From contig NZ_JASLER010000078.1 of the NCBI RefSeq assembly GCF_030151085.1, positions 1-64,000 on the forward strand: DNA of 64,000 nucleotides. Reading direction: 5' to 3'. Positions within the stretch are counted from its first letter, which is position 1. Every line of letters begins with the position of its first letter. The position numbers were made by a program, and so were the translations under genes. Below are positions 51,677 through 60,306 of the stretch, piece by piece. Source of the stretch: Bacteroides sp. (GTDB lineage: Bacteria > Bacteroidota > Bacteroidia > Bacteroidales > Bacteroidaceae). Under the pieces are notes generated by a model. The model saw only the letters and a program-made list of their open reading frames with translations, had not been told where the DNA came from and did no database searches.

Positions 51677-53710
51677 TTAGAATGTAAATCCTAAGCCCGC
51701 ATACCAGCCAACACTCTTTGTTTGGTTAGACCAGTTAAGTTGTATCTCCACAGGCCCCAAAAAGCTATTGTACATGTAGCCAATGCCTGCTCCTACCAAA
51801 TCATACGAAAGAGCATTATCAAAAAGCTCATGTAATTCTCCTGAACTCCGCCCGTAATTCCCTACTATTGATATATATTGATTCTTCAATATCCGTTGAC
51901 GAAGTTTCAAACCTGCAATAATCACCGTGCCAGAAGCCAATTCCGCTTTATTAATACCTACAAAAGGAATTTGTTGCGGCATATACCGTCCCGGCATATT
52001 ACCGCCCAACAGATTGCTAACGGCAAAAGTATAATTATCATGCCCCCCTGTCAAAACACGTCCATCGATTGACGGAATAGCGGTAAAGTCCTTCATCGGC
52101 GTAATACAACTCTGCCAATGGGCATAGAATGCTGAAATAGGATTATTATCCTTATACTGGAAGAAGTTATCGGTATAAAGATTATAAGTCAGTGCCCATG
52201 CCATACCTTTAGTCGGTACACTTCTTCCATTCATATTATTATATACCAATCCGGCATAATAGCTGAACAAAGATTCATTCTTGAACATGATGGCATCCAC
52301 CGGTTCCAGGGATAACATATCATGATAACGATAATTATTAAAGTTTATACCTGCACTAACCTGAATCTGATGCCAGTCTTTCGCTACTCCGGCATTAATC
52401 AGTTGATGGGTAAAGGTCAAGTCCAAGGTTCGTTTACCTTCATTATAAATACTGATATCTTTATAGTCGAATTGATAAGTTATTCCGGTCTGCCAACCCT
52501 TGCGCCATTGATAGTTGTATCCAACTTGCGCCATGGTACGTTTACCCAAACGTGCCGTCAGGCTAAGTTGAGACATCTGCTGCTTACCCAGATAATAGAC
52601 TGTATTCGCCTGCAAAGCCGCCAGTTCTTCGGTATCAAAACGGAAACCTACATTCAACTTATTCTCTCGTGCAGCAGGAGCAGAGATCTGCGGATCGACG
52701 GGTATTTTCTTGCTCTCGGCAACATTCGGAACAGGATAAGGACCCGGTCGATGAGGCTGGTAATCTGTACTTAACCCTAGTTGCTTCTTTAAGTCAATCA
52801 GTTTGTTCCAATCGCTTCTGGCTGCCTGCTCTCCTCTCACAATCAATGTATCAATCGCTTCTTTGCTAAAGCTTGCTGCCGAATATCCATTTACATCTAC
52901 TTTGATATGCACATTGGTCTTACGAAGGTTTTCCAAATACTTCTTTTCTCCCTGAAGATTGATAATCTGCCCAAAGATATCTTTCACCGAATTCAACTGC
53001 GAAGCGTCCAGCAACGGGCTTTGTACATCTACTCCGACAATAAGGTCAGCTCCCATAGCCAAAGCTACATCCACCGGGTAATTATTAACCATTCCACCAT
53101 CCACCAATACCATACTATCTAAATAAATAGGAGCAAATACACCGGGAATAGACATACTGGAGCGCATAGCCGTAGCCAATATACCGTCATGGAACACGAC
53201 TTCAGTACCATTTACCAAATCCTCGGACACGCAAGCAAATGGAATAGGCAAACGACTAAAATTAGCCGAGTCCTGATAACCATACGTCAATGTAGAGAAC
53301 AACCGTGCCAGGTTCTTTCCTTTAATAATTCCCGCTTCCAGCACATTACCGGACTTAAAAGAATATGGAATAGAGAGTACATAACGTTCCGATTTTAACC
53401 TGTCGTCCAGCAAAAGGTCTTTGGGATTCGGTGCATCGGATAAGAGGAATTTCCAGTTCTGAGCCCTTGCCATACTATCGAGTTGTTCTGGAGTATAGCC
53501 TATAGCATACAATCCTCCCACAATAGCTCCCATGCTTGTTCCCACTACATAATCAACCGGGATGCCTGCCTCTTCTATCACTTTCAATGCACCAATATGG
53601 GCGGCACCTTTGGCACCACCACCACTTAACACCACCGCTACCTTGGGACGACTCTGCGCCCACAAGAAAAGGGGGAGAAATAATAACGCTATTAATAATC
53701 TGTACCTCAT
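51677..53710 (-). CDS. Patatin-like phospholipase with C-terminal outer-membrane barrel
   Basis: 677 residues. After a signal peptide (LLIALLFLPLFLWAQ) the patatin domain shows VVLSGGGAKGAAHIGALKVI (about 26-45, oxyanion loop), GTSMGAIVGGLYAIG (about 58-72, nucleophile Ser) and LVDGGMVNNYPVDVA (about 202-216, catalytic Asp). The linker contains many prolines. The last 330 residues are amphipathic beta strands ending in WYAGLGFTF, the aromatic end of a barrel (Bac_surface_Ag-like). This resembles type Vd autotransporters (PlpD), so phospholipase activity at the outer membrane or surface is inferred. I could not recognise a clear POTRA domain. Confidence 0.87.
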   Translation of the reverse strand: MRYRLLIALLFLPLFLWAQSRPKVAVVLSGGGAKGAAHIGALKVIEEAGIPVDYVVGTSMGAIVGGLYAIGYTPEQLDSMARAQNWKFLLSDAPNPKDLLLDDRLKSERYVLSIPYSFKSGNVLEAGIIKGKNLARLFSTLTYGYQDSANFSRLPIPFACVSEDLVNGTEVVFHDGILATAMRSSMSIPGVFAPIYLDSMVLVDGGMVNNYPVDVALAMGADLIVGVDVQSPLLDASQLNSVKDIFGQIINLQGEKKYLENLRKTNVHIKVDVNGYSAASFSKEAIDTLIVRGEQAARSDWNKLIDLKKQLGLSTDYQPHRPGPYPVPNVAESKKIPVDPQISAPAARENKLNVGFRFDTEELAALQANTVYYLGKQQMSQLSLTARLGKRTMAQVGYNYQWRKGWQTGITYQFDYKDISIYNEGKRTLDLTFTHQLINAGVAKDWHQIQVSAGINFNNYRYHDMLSLEPVDAIMFKNESLFSYYAGLVYNNMNGRSVPTKGMAWALTYNLYTDNFFQYKDNNPISAFYAHWQSCITPMKDFTAIPSIDGRVLTGGHDNYTFAVSNLLGGNMPGRYMPQQIPFVGINKAELASGTVIIAGLKLRQRILKNQYISIVGNYGRSSGELHELFDNALSYDLVGAGIGYMYNSFLGPVEIQLNWSNQTKSVGWYAGLGFTF

Positions 53711-53716
53711 ATATTA

Positions 53717-53824
53717 TAAATCCTCACCCCCTTTCTCCCCTCTCCAAAGTCAAGGGGTCGGGTGTAAGGATTTAATAGAACAACCCGCCCCGGCAGATAG
53801 TTCATTCTTTGCCGAAACGGGTTG
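53717..53824 (-). terminator. Two hairpins after the sulfatase-GH88 operon
   Basis: Nearer the operon, CAACCCG (53781-53787) with CGGGTTG (53818-53824) and inner CGGCA/TGCCG form a bulged stem followed leftward by TTCTATT. Further on, TAAATCCT (53717-53724) pairs with AGGATTTA (53767-53774), with CACCC/GGGTG inside. Termination is likely at the first. Confidence 0.55.
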
Positions 53825-53870
53825 CAATAAATCCCCTCAAAGGAATTTGTAGATTATCTTAAGATATTAC

Positions 53871-55424
53871 CTATTGTCCACTATAAGGTATCATGTCCGG
53901 TAAAATATTCTCTTTATACCAAGGATCGTCTATTTCTTTCAAGACTTTTCCCATCTCGGCACACAGTTCTTTTACCACTTCCTGATTCTCTTTCAAAGGA
54001 AGATTGTGCAACTGATAAGGATCTTTCTCGTCATCGAAAAGGAGGCTCTTTGTTAGTTTATGGTCTTTACGATCAATGTAAAGCGCCAAGGTATAACGAG
54101 CGGATTTAAACCCACGGGAAGAAGGGAAATAAGAACGGACTTTGCCATCCGCATCCTTCTCACCATCCAGATTTTGAATATACAATGCTCCGGTAGGACG
54201 TACAATATCAGCCTTTTCATCGAAGAAAAGCGGTGCATAGTTACGCCCTTGCACTTCTGCCGGAATAGAATCGGACAAACCCGCTAGGCCCAACAAGGTA
54301 GGCATGATATCCGGTGAAGAAAGCATAAGGTCATCTACACGAGGCTTGATCTTCTCCGGGAAACGAACCAGGAAAGGAACATTCATAGACTCGGAATACG
54401 GAGAGTTCTTCGGATCATCCGTACGCTGGCTGCACATCGTTTCACCATGATCGGAAGCAAATACCACAATGGTATTCTTATCCAATCCAAGCTCCTTCAA
54501 CGCATCGAGTATTTGCCCGAAAGCACGGTCAACCCCTGTAACAGAAGCAAAGTAATAACGTGCACTTTCAGCCTTAGCCATCTTAGGATCGGCATTCGGA
54601 CGTATCAACAAGCTATCCAGAGGCTGGTCTTTATACAAGTTGAAATCCTGCTCCATACAATCGTCCAGCGAACGGTAAGGACTATGAGGCGGATTCATAC
54701 CCACCATAATAAAGAAAGGTTTCTTCGGATCGCGTATATTCCCTTCGTTCTTCAGATAGGAAACAACCATGCCCGACTCATGCAAAGGCGACCATTCATG
54801 CGGGTCATGACGTTTGCCGTCTGTATCCCAGTAATGAGGATTCTTATGTTCATCGAATGTACCGTAAGAATACCAGTAATTAAATCCATGGCGACGGGAT
54901 TTCGGTGTATAGGCATCCCATGCGGGTACTTTATCTTCAACATAATGCCCCGGACGTGCCGGATCGTTCGGAGTAGGAAAATCGGCATGCAGTTTACCAA
55001 AGTAGGCGCAATCATATCCCGCCTTACTGAATACATCGCCTACACATTCTACATCTTCACGCAATGAACTGATAGGGCGGTCTGAGTTGCAATTCAAAGG
55101 CACACCGCTCTTATTAGGATACATACCCGTCAGCAACGAACCACGATGAGGACTACTTAACGGACAATTGCTCATGGCCGAACTCAACACCAAAGATTGG
55201 CGGGCAAAGTTGTTCAGACGAGGGGTATGTACGGGATCATTCCGGAAGTTCACCTTATCACGGAAGCCCTCTTGTCCCCAGAACTCCATTGCCTGATTGC
55301 GATACTGGTCGGGAAAGACATAAATAACATTAGGGGATTGCACCTGTTCAGCCGACGGGGCTTTACAACCCTGCAAGGCAAACAATCCCAAGCCACCTAA
55401 TATTATATTCAATTGATTTCTCAT
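53871..55424 (-). CDS. Exported S1-family sulfatase paired with GH88
   Basis: 517 residues. A lipoprotein signal ends at LFALQGC. Metal Asp in VIYVFPDQYRNQA (about 33-45); formylglycine site CPLSSPHRGSLLTGMYP (about 87-103, serine type S-x-P-x-R); VVFASDHGETM (about 312-322) completes the metal site. The ATGA overlap with the GH88 gene means both act on the same substrate: sulfatase and unsaturated glucuronyl hydrolase together degrade lyase products of chondroitin/dermatan or heparan. The pair matches in arrangement the BT3348-BT3349 pair of B. thetaiotaomicron (recalled); substrate position (4-O, 6-O or 2-O) is not readable here. Confidence 0.9.
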   Translation of the reverse strand: MRNQLNIILGGLGLFALQGCKAPSAEQVQSPNVIYVFPDQYRNQAMEFWGQEGFRDKVNFRNDPVHTPRLNNFARQSLVLSSAMSNCPLSSPHRGSLLTGMYPNKSGVPLNCNSDRPISSLREDVECVGDVFSKAGYDCAYFGKLHADFPTPNDPARPGHYVEDKVPAWDAYTPKSRRHGFNYWYSYGTFDEHKNPHYWDTDGKRHDPHEWSPLHESGMVVSYLKNEGNIRDPKKPFFIMVGMNPPHSPYRSLDDCMEQDFNLYKDQPLDSLLIRPNADPKMAKAESARYYFASVTGVDRAFGQILDALKELGLDKNTIVVFASDHGETMCSQRTDDPKNSPYSESMNVPFLVRFPEKIKPRVDDLMLSSPDIMPTLLGLAGLSDSIPAEVQGRNYAPLFFDEKADIVRPTGALYIQNLDGEKDADGKVRSYFPSSRGFKSARYTLALYIDRKDHKLTKSLLFDDEKDPYQLHNLPLKENQEVVKELCAEMGKVLKEIDDPWYKENILPDMIPYSGQ

Positions 55425-56620
55425 TTTTCCAAATCTCTTTTACGCATCAAGCCTTCGAGGAAATAATAATCAGCATAATTCAATGGCACATCAATCTCCG
55501 CACCGTGAGGAATACTACCTACCGAATGCATCAGGATAAAGTTTCCATTAGTACCTACCGCTGCACGATATGCAGGAGATCCCAAACTTTCCATAATCTT
55601 ATCGGCTTGTTCTTTATAGCCTTTACCCGGAATATACGTGCTCAATTCATAGAGAGCGGATGCAGTACAAGCCGCAGCAGAAGCATCACGAGGCTCATTC
55701 GGTATTTTGGGAGCATCGAAGTCCCAATAAGGAACCAAGTCTTCCGGCATGTTCTTGTTATTAAAGATGAAGTTGTAAATCTTCTCAGCCTGTTCCAGGT
55801 ACTTGGCATCGTGTGTATAACGGTAACACATGGTATAGCCATACAAAGCCCAAGCTTGTCCGCGTGCCCAAGCAGATTCGTCAGCATATCCCTGTGCTGT
55901 ACACTTACCACGAACTTCACCGGTTTCAGGATCATAATCCACTACATGATAACAGCTGTTATCGGCACGGAAATGATTAGCCATCGTAGTATCGGCATGC
56001 TTCTTGGCTATATTATAATAGGTAGAGTCACCCGAAAGTATGCTAGCTTCAAACAATAGTTCGAGATTCATCATATTGTCAATGATAACGGGACATTTCC
56101 AACCGCGTTCAGCTTGCCAACCTTTGTCTGCATCCCAAGACTGGAGCACACCGGCTGCCGAACGGAAGCGGGTAGACAAAGATTTTGCTGTCTGTATAAT
56201 AACAGGCTTATACGCTTCTTTCTGTGCAAAACGATAACCATTCAAATAGCTGGAACCAATCATAAAGCCTACATCATGATGCCAGGTGAGATACTGTACC
56301 GAATCCAAAGCTTCGGTATACTTTTTTGCCAATGGCAACCACTTCTTGTCACCAGTCAACTCATACGTGTACCAGATGTTACCGGGGAAGAATCCTGAGC
56401 ACCAATCGTCAATGGGTACATAGCGGATGCTACCGTCATCATTGATAGTACGCGGATTAAGAATTTTACCTGATTTTTCGATAATGTCTGTCTGGATAGT
56501 TTCCTGAGCTACCGCATTATCAATGTTTTCCTGGATAAAGTTGCTTTCGGTCTTCTTTTGTCCTGTGCAACCAGCCAATACAAGGAGGGAAATTCCCAAC
56601 GAAGTGAGGACTGTTTTCAT
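55421..56620 (-). CDS. GH88 unsaturated glucuronyl hydrolase
   Basis: 399 residues from ATG 56620 (MKTVLTSLGISLLVLAGC, lipobox LAGC); a longer frame to 56665 overlaps the putative -7 box. An (alpha/alpha)6 barrel with hallmark IRYVPIDDWCSGFFPGNIWY (about 64-83), YLTWHHDVGFMIGSSYLNGY (about 113-132, with catalytic-type Asp), VIIDNMMNLELLFEAS (catalytic Asp), GYADESAWARGQAWALYGYT (about 241-260), and NEPRDASAAACTASALYEL. It releases the 4,5-unsaturated uronic acid left by polysaccharide lyases, working in the periplasm or on the surface. Overlaps the sulfatase start by 4 bases. Confidence 0.93.
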   Translation of the reverse strand: MKTVLTSLGISLLVLAGCTGQKKTESNFIQENIDNAVAQETIQTDIIEKSGKILNPRTINDDGSIRYVPIDDWCSGFFPGNIWYTYELTGDKKWLPLAKKYTEALDSVQYLTWHHDVGFMIGSSYLNGYRFAQKEAYKPVIIQTAKSLSTRFRSAAGVLQSWDADKGWQAERGWKCPVIIDNMMNLELLFEASILSGDSTYYNIAKKHADTTMANHFRADNSCYHVVDYDPETGEVRGKCTAQGYADESAWARGQAWALYGYTMCYRYTHDAKYLEQAEKIYNFIFNNKNMPEDLVPYWDFDAPKIPNEPRDASAAACTASALYELSTYIPGKGYKEQADKIMESLGSPAYRAAVGTNGNFILMHSVGSIPHGAEIDVPLNYADYYFLEGLMRKRDLEK

Positions 56621-56662
56621 AATAAGGGATTTATTTATTAATGTTTGATGATTTATCTTTTG

Positions 56663-56670
56663 CAAAAGTA
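56663..56670 (-). promoter_or_regulatory. -7 element of the GH88-sulfatase operon
   Basis: The minus strand reads TACTTTTG, 43 bases upstream of the ATG at 56620 and overlapping the longer candidate start. Confidence 0.4.
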
Positions 56671-56725
56671 GGCAAGGTGGGCAGATTTGACCCTCACAAA
56701 TAATCCAATTAAAAGCTAAAATCGT

Positions 56726-56733
56726 TACTTTTG
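56726..56733 (+). promoter_or_regulatory. -7 element of the hotdog thioesterase gene
   Basis: TACTTTTG lies 53 bases upstream of the ATG at 56786. Confidence 0.4.
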
Positions 56734-56785
56734 CCCCGAAATCATAAACAAATCACATATCACTAATAACTAATCACTAATTATC

Positions 56786-57193
56786 ATGTCTCCACAAGAA
56801 TTTTTCAAGTACGACTTATTCGCCACAAGAGCTGGCGTAGAATTGTTAGAAGTAAAAGAAGGATATAGCAAAGCAAAGATGGTTATCACAGAAGAACATC
56901 TCAATGCGGGACACCGCACACAAGGTGGCGCAATCTTCACCCTCGCCGACCTGGCTTTGGCTGCCGCCGCCAATTCACACGGAACACTGGCATTCTCACT
57001 TTCTTCCAACATAACCTTCTTGCGCAGTAGCGGACCGGGTGATACGCTGTTTGCCGAAGCTCGCGAACGTTACATAGGACGTACCACCGGTTATTATCAA
57101 ATAGATGTCACCAATCAGAATGGCGATTTGATTGCCACCTTCGAGTCGAGTGTATTTAGAAAAGGAGATGCGTTGCCGTTCAACCTGTCATGA
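56786..57193 (+). CDS. PaaI-like hotdog thioesterase
   Basis: 135 residues, the size of single-domain hotdog proteins. The family block is EEHLNAGHRTQGGAIFTLAD (about 33-52): the Asn-Ala-Gly-His and following Gly-Gly form the oxyanion site, and the Asp in TLADLAL is catalytic. SLSSNITFLRSSGPGDTLFA forms the central strand. Members hydrolyse phenylacetyl-CoA or other acyl-CoAs; the substrate here is unknown. Monocistronic and convergent with the DUF3108 gene (26-base gap). Confidence 0.88.
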   Translation: MSPQEFFKYDLFATRAGVELLEVKEGYSKAKMVITEEHLNAGHRTQGGAIFTLADLALAAAANSHGTLAFSLSSNITFLRSSGPGDTLFAEARERYIGRTTGYYQIDVTNQNGDLIATFESSVFRKGDALPFNLS

Positions 57194-57219
57194 TGAAATG
57201 TCAGGTTGTTTCTTCCTTC

Positions 57220-58158
57220 CTATTTCGCGACTATCGATGTCATTGGATAACGATTGCCCCTTACACTTTTCAGATAGGCTTTAGCCGAACCAAAGTTAAG
57301 ATACATATCCAAACGGATGGGAAGGTGATTCTTGTCATCGGACACAAAGAAGGTGATAACTTCTTTCTCCTTGCCTTTCTTATATTCTACAAAGGAGAAT
57401 ACGAGGCAACGGTAAGTAGTATCATTATTTGCCTTAATGTTTTCCTTTCCACGATATATCAGGGTCTGCTCTTCCACTTTGCGCCCTGTTGCCATGGGAA
57501 AGAGAATCTTCTCACCTATCTTATAATCCTTCGAATCGTAGGAACGTGCCTGAGCCAGAATGCTCAACATATCAAAGATACAACGACTATCACTATATTC
57601 CATTTCCTGCGGCTCACGTAGAGGCTCATGCCATGTACGGCGTTGCTTGACATGCGACACGCCATCCGAGTAAGAGAACCAAGCTTCATCCACCGTATGG
57701 CGTTTGCCCTCTTCGGCCGCCTTACGGAAATAGAGAGGTTCCAATTTCTCGCTGACATAACAAGTCAGGGTATCACGCATCCTAAAGAAGAAGTCTGTTT
57801 GCTTGCTACCTACCGAAAGCAGGTTGAAGCGATATGCCGGTTGCGAATGATAAGTCGTAGCATTGGTAGTAAGGCTTGCCAGTCCCACCTTCTTCCATAT
57901 AAACTTCCAATTAAAGTATAAATCGTACATTACATGCTCACCGGACTTGAATGCTTCATTCTTTGCCGTACACTGAGCTTGTATCGGTTGGGAGGCTACC
58001 AAACAGATCAGCCCCACCATTACTAACGTTAATATCCGTTTTTGCTTAGTAACTATAGCTTCGCCCGCTGTTACGGTTGCCGTTACGGTTGTTGCTGCTA
58101 TTGTTGCGGCTATTCTGGCTATTTTGGTTATTCTTGTTTTTGTTCTTCTTGTCTTCAT
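57220..58158 (-). CDS. DUF3108-family exported protein (start uncertain)
   Basis: Up to 312 residues. The mature part (from QAQCTAKNEAFKSGEHVMYD, about 60-79) contains LYFNWKFIWKKVGLASLTTN, YRFNLLSVGSKQTDFFFRMR and SDDKNHLPIRLDMYLNFGSA, the pattern of DUF3108 proteins, a periplasmic beta-rich family. The start is unclear. The ATG at 58158 adds a basic extension overlapping the preceding gene by 113 bases; the next ATG at 58020 leaves a signal peptide with no positive n-region. The best signal peptide (KQKRILTLVMVGLICLVASQ) lies between, with only an ATA near its start (58056). It is downstream of the Ig-like lipoprotein in one operon. Confidence 0.78.
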   Translation of the reverse strand: MKTRRTKTRITKIARIAATIAATTVTATVTAGEAIVTKQKRILTLVMVGLICLVASQPIQAQCTAKNEAFKSGEHVMYDLYFNWKFIWKKVGLASLTTNATTYHSQPAYRFNLLSVGSKQTDFFFRMRDTLTCYVSEKLEPLYFRKAAEEGKRHTVDEAWFSYSDGVSHVKQRRTWHEPLREPQEMEYSDSRCIFDMLSILAQARSYDSKDYKIGEKILFPMATGRKVEEQTLIYRGKENIKANNDTTYRCLVFSFVEYKKGKEKEVITFFVSDDKNHLPIRLDMYLNFGSAKAYLKSVRGNRYPMTSIVAK

Positions 58159-60013
58159 CTGGTTTTTGCTTTTTCATTTCTTCCGGTTTTTGCTTATCCA
58201 GTGGTTTTTCCTGTACATTCCAGTCTTGAGTCAAATCAAAGTTGGCCTTGAGATCCAAAACCTGTGGATAGTAATAAACCATTTCGGGTTGGCGTTTATC
58301 GGCATAGTTTCCTGTGTCCCATACTCCATTCCCATTTGTATCATTGATCAATCGTGCACCATACTTACCCGGATTCAAGAAATAGAAATCGGCTTTCCCA
58401 TCAACCAAAGGTACAGTACGTAGCACTTTATCCTGTGCGTCCAATAATTCGACGAAAGCAAGCGAGTCGGCACCGTGCACATTAAAGAATATCTGTCCGT
58501 ACTCTTCCAGTTTTTTTGCCTTGAACTCCTTCTTTATCTTATCGGTAAACAATCCATATAATCCGTTCATGGCTGTAGAGTCCACTTCAAATGCATAACT
58601 TTCGCCAGGCTGCCACTCAGCAAAAACATTGTAGCGTTTTATATCCAAGGAATCATGGACAAATTCAAACGACAAATCTTGCCAAAGCGTATCTACTTTC
58701 TGCTTTAAATGAATGGCAGCAGTATCTACACTAGCTAACGGTTCAGTAAAAGTCAAAGAGATATAGTCGTACACATCCATCGCAGAAGGGGCATACACAT
58801 CTACCTGTAGGAATTCAGTATCCGGTTTCTCCGGTTCACCCTTCTTTTTTCTCTTTTCTTTTTCCTTCTCTTTCTCTTCCCGTTCCTTTTCTTTCTCCTT
58901 CTCGGTCTTAGGTTTCAACTTCGACACAAGTTTCAACGTATCTGTACGGGGAACTAATTGCTTCAAACTATCCGCATATAGGTAAGTAACGCTCATTTTC
59001 AGAGTATCTTGCTTATAGACCAAAGAATCCTTGATCCAATAATGAAGCGTATCATTACGTCCGGTAGTCTGTTCTATAATAAACGCATCACGCTCGTCAA
59101 AGTTCAAACCTTTCAATAAAGGTAAAGTATCTGCCGGGGCAGTAAAATAAAGAGAGAACTTTTGAGGAGTCAGGCGTTCGCTCTTAGCCAGACGTTGCGA
59201 GAAGTTGAGTTCTTTGAAGGAACGCAGCAAAATGTCATCGGGTAGAAAATGCGTGTACTTATGATCCATTATCGTATCTATCGTCAAAGAATCTATCCAT
59301 ACGGTGTCCTGATGCATCCGCTCTTCCATAGAAGGAATAATAATCGAATCGTGGAAAGCAATGATTTCCGTAGGTTGCGAAAAAGCAAAGTTCTGATCGG
59401 CATCCTGCAATCCGTAGATATGATACTTACCCGGAGATATACCACGGATGGAGAAACGGCCACGGCTATCAGTGCGCCCTACACGTTCGAAAGGCAACTT
59501 CAAGAAGGCGGAATCTTCAAGGTTGGAGTGCAGACCTACCATCATGCCCTTCACCGGTTCCAAATTATAGGCATTCAACAAAGTTCCCGATACGGCCATC
59601 GTATCGAGTTCCGCCCCCGTAGAGAATGTATACGAAAAGTTCTCCAACGGATTGCCTTCGTTGTTGTCCTGGATAGCGTCACCAAAATCGATGGTATAGG
59701 TAGTATTTGCCTTAAGGGTATCTTGCAACGTGATAACGACCTTCTTACCACTCGCCTTAATCTCGGGCTGCTGCACTTGAGGAGGGGATATAACAATCTT
59801 CTCGTTGGGCTTATCGAGCTTGATGAACTCATCAAACTCTATAACGATCTTCTTCTTGCCGACGTGAAGGGCATCCGGCGTTGGAGTACCGCCTATAAAA
59901 CGCGGGGGTGCCTCATCAATCGGCCCCCCTTCTATGCGGCCTACACTTGCACAAGAATACAAGACGGCAGCAATGGTAGCAACTCCCAATAACCGGCGGA
60001 AAAGTGGCTTCAT
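58046..60013 (-). CDS. Large Ig-like-domain lipoprotein with Lys/Glu-rich and Asn-rich tracts
   Basis: 655 residues from ATG 60013, chosen because the -7 box (60044-60051) covers the longer start. Lipobox LYSC. VGRIEGGPIDEAPPRFIGGT and HVGKKKIVIEFDEFIKLDKP (about 55-75) are the Bacteroidetes Ig-like (Big_5) start. A carboxypeptidase-like beta-sandwich follows (VSGTLLNAYNLEPVKGMMVG). A charged stretch of about 28 residues (mostly Lys and Glu) lies near 385-415. The last 60 residues are rich in Lys, Asn, Gln and Ser. The role is unknown; surface location is likely. The 3' end overlaps the DUF3108 gene. Confidence 0.82.
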   Translation of the reverse strand: MKPLFRRLLGVATIAAVLYSCASVGRIEGGPIDEAPPRFIGGTPTPDALHVGKKKIVIEFDEFIKLDKPNEKIVISPPQVQQPEIKASGKKVVITLQDTLKANTTYTIDFGDAIQDNNEGNPLENFSYTFSTGAELDTMAVSGTLLNAYNLEPVKGMMVGLHSNLEDSAFLKLPFERVGRTDSRGRFSIRGISPGKYHIYGLQDADQNFAFSQPTEIIAFHDSIIIPSMEERMHQDTVWIDSLTIDTIMDHKYTHFLPDDILLRSFKELNFSQRLAKSERLTPQKFSLYFTAPADTLPLLKGLNFDERDAFIIEQTTGRNDTLHYWIKDSLVYKQDTLKMSVTYLYADSLKQLVPRTDTLKLVSKLKPKTEKEKEKEREEKEKEKEKRKKKGEPEKPDTEFLQVDVYAPSAMDVYDYISLTFTEPLASVDTAAIHLKQKVDTLWQDLSFEFVHDSLDIKRYNVFAEWQPGESYAFEVDSTAMNGLYGLFTDKIKKEFKAKKLEEYGQIFFNVHGADSLAFVELLDAQDKVLRTVPLVDGKADFYFLNPGKYGARLINDTNGNGVWDTGNYADKRQPEMVYYYPQVLDLKANFDLTQDWNVQEKPLDKQKPEEMKKQKPDEDKKNKNKNNQNSQNSRNNSSNNRNGNRNSGRSYSY

Positions 60014-60043
60014 GTTAATATCATCTTTACAATTTACAAGATG

Positions 60044-60051
60044 CAAAAATA
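60044..60051 (-). promoter_or_regulatory. -7 element of the Ig-like lipoprotein gene
   Basis: The minus strand reads TATTTTTG, 31 bases upstream of the ATG at 60013. Confidence 0.4.
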
Positions 60052-60178
60052 AAGGTTCTCTACCAATTAGCAGTATGCTTTACAGTATTTTAATCAAAAA
60101 ACGCCCTTTTCACCTTATCTATATATAAAACATAGTTAAAAATGGAAGAATTTCACACCTTATATACGGATAAAAGGA

Positions 60179-60217
60179 TAATTTTGCGAACGAAAACTAA
60201 ATAAGAGCATTTAGTTT
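60179..60217 (+). promoter_or_regulatory. -7 element and 24-bp dyad upstream of the RND efflux operon
   Basis: TAATTTTG (60179-60186) is a -7 match. Eight bases downstream AAACTAAAT (60194-60202) and ATTTAGTTT (60209-60217) form a perfect 9-bp dyad around AAGAGC. It could be an operator for a TetR-type repressor or a hairpin at the 5' end of the leader. The remaining 89 bases to the ATG show no further feature. Confidence 0.5.
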
Positions 60218-60306
60218 CCTGTTATACCATCAATCCGAATTATGAATTACACAGAAAGACCTTTCAATTAACGGACATAAATTATACACAGAGAATAAAA
60301 AAGAGT

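Noticed and set aside
54447..55067. 206-codon open frame antisense to the second sulfatase
   Set aside because: Covered by a sulfatase with clear active-site motifs on the other strand.
57190..57621. 143-codon frame starting at the end of the thioesterase gene
   Set aside because: It runs antisense through the DUF3108 gene, which has conserved family segments.
59249..59992. 247-codon open frame antisense to the Ig-like lipoprotein gene
   Set aside because: Arg-rich mirror frame without a domain; the opposite strand has a lipobox and Ig-like features.
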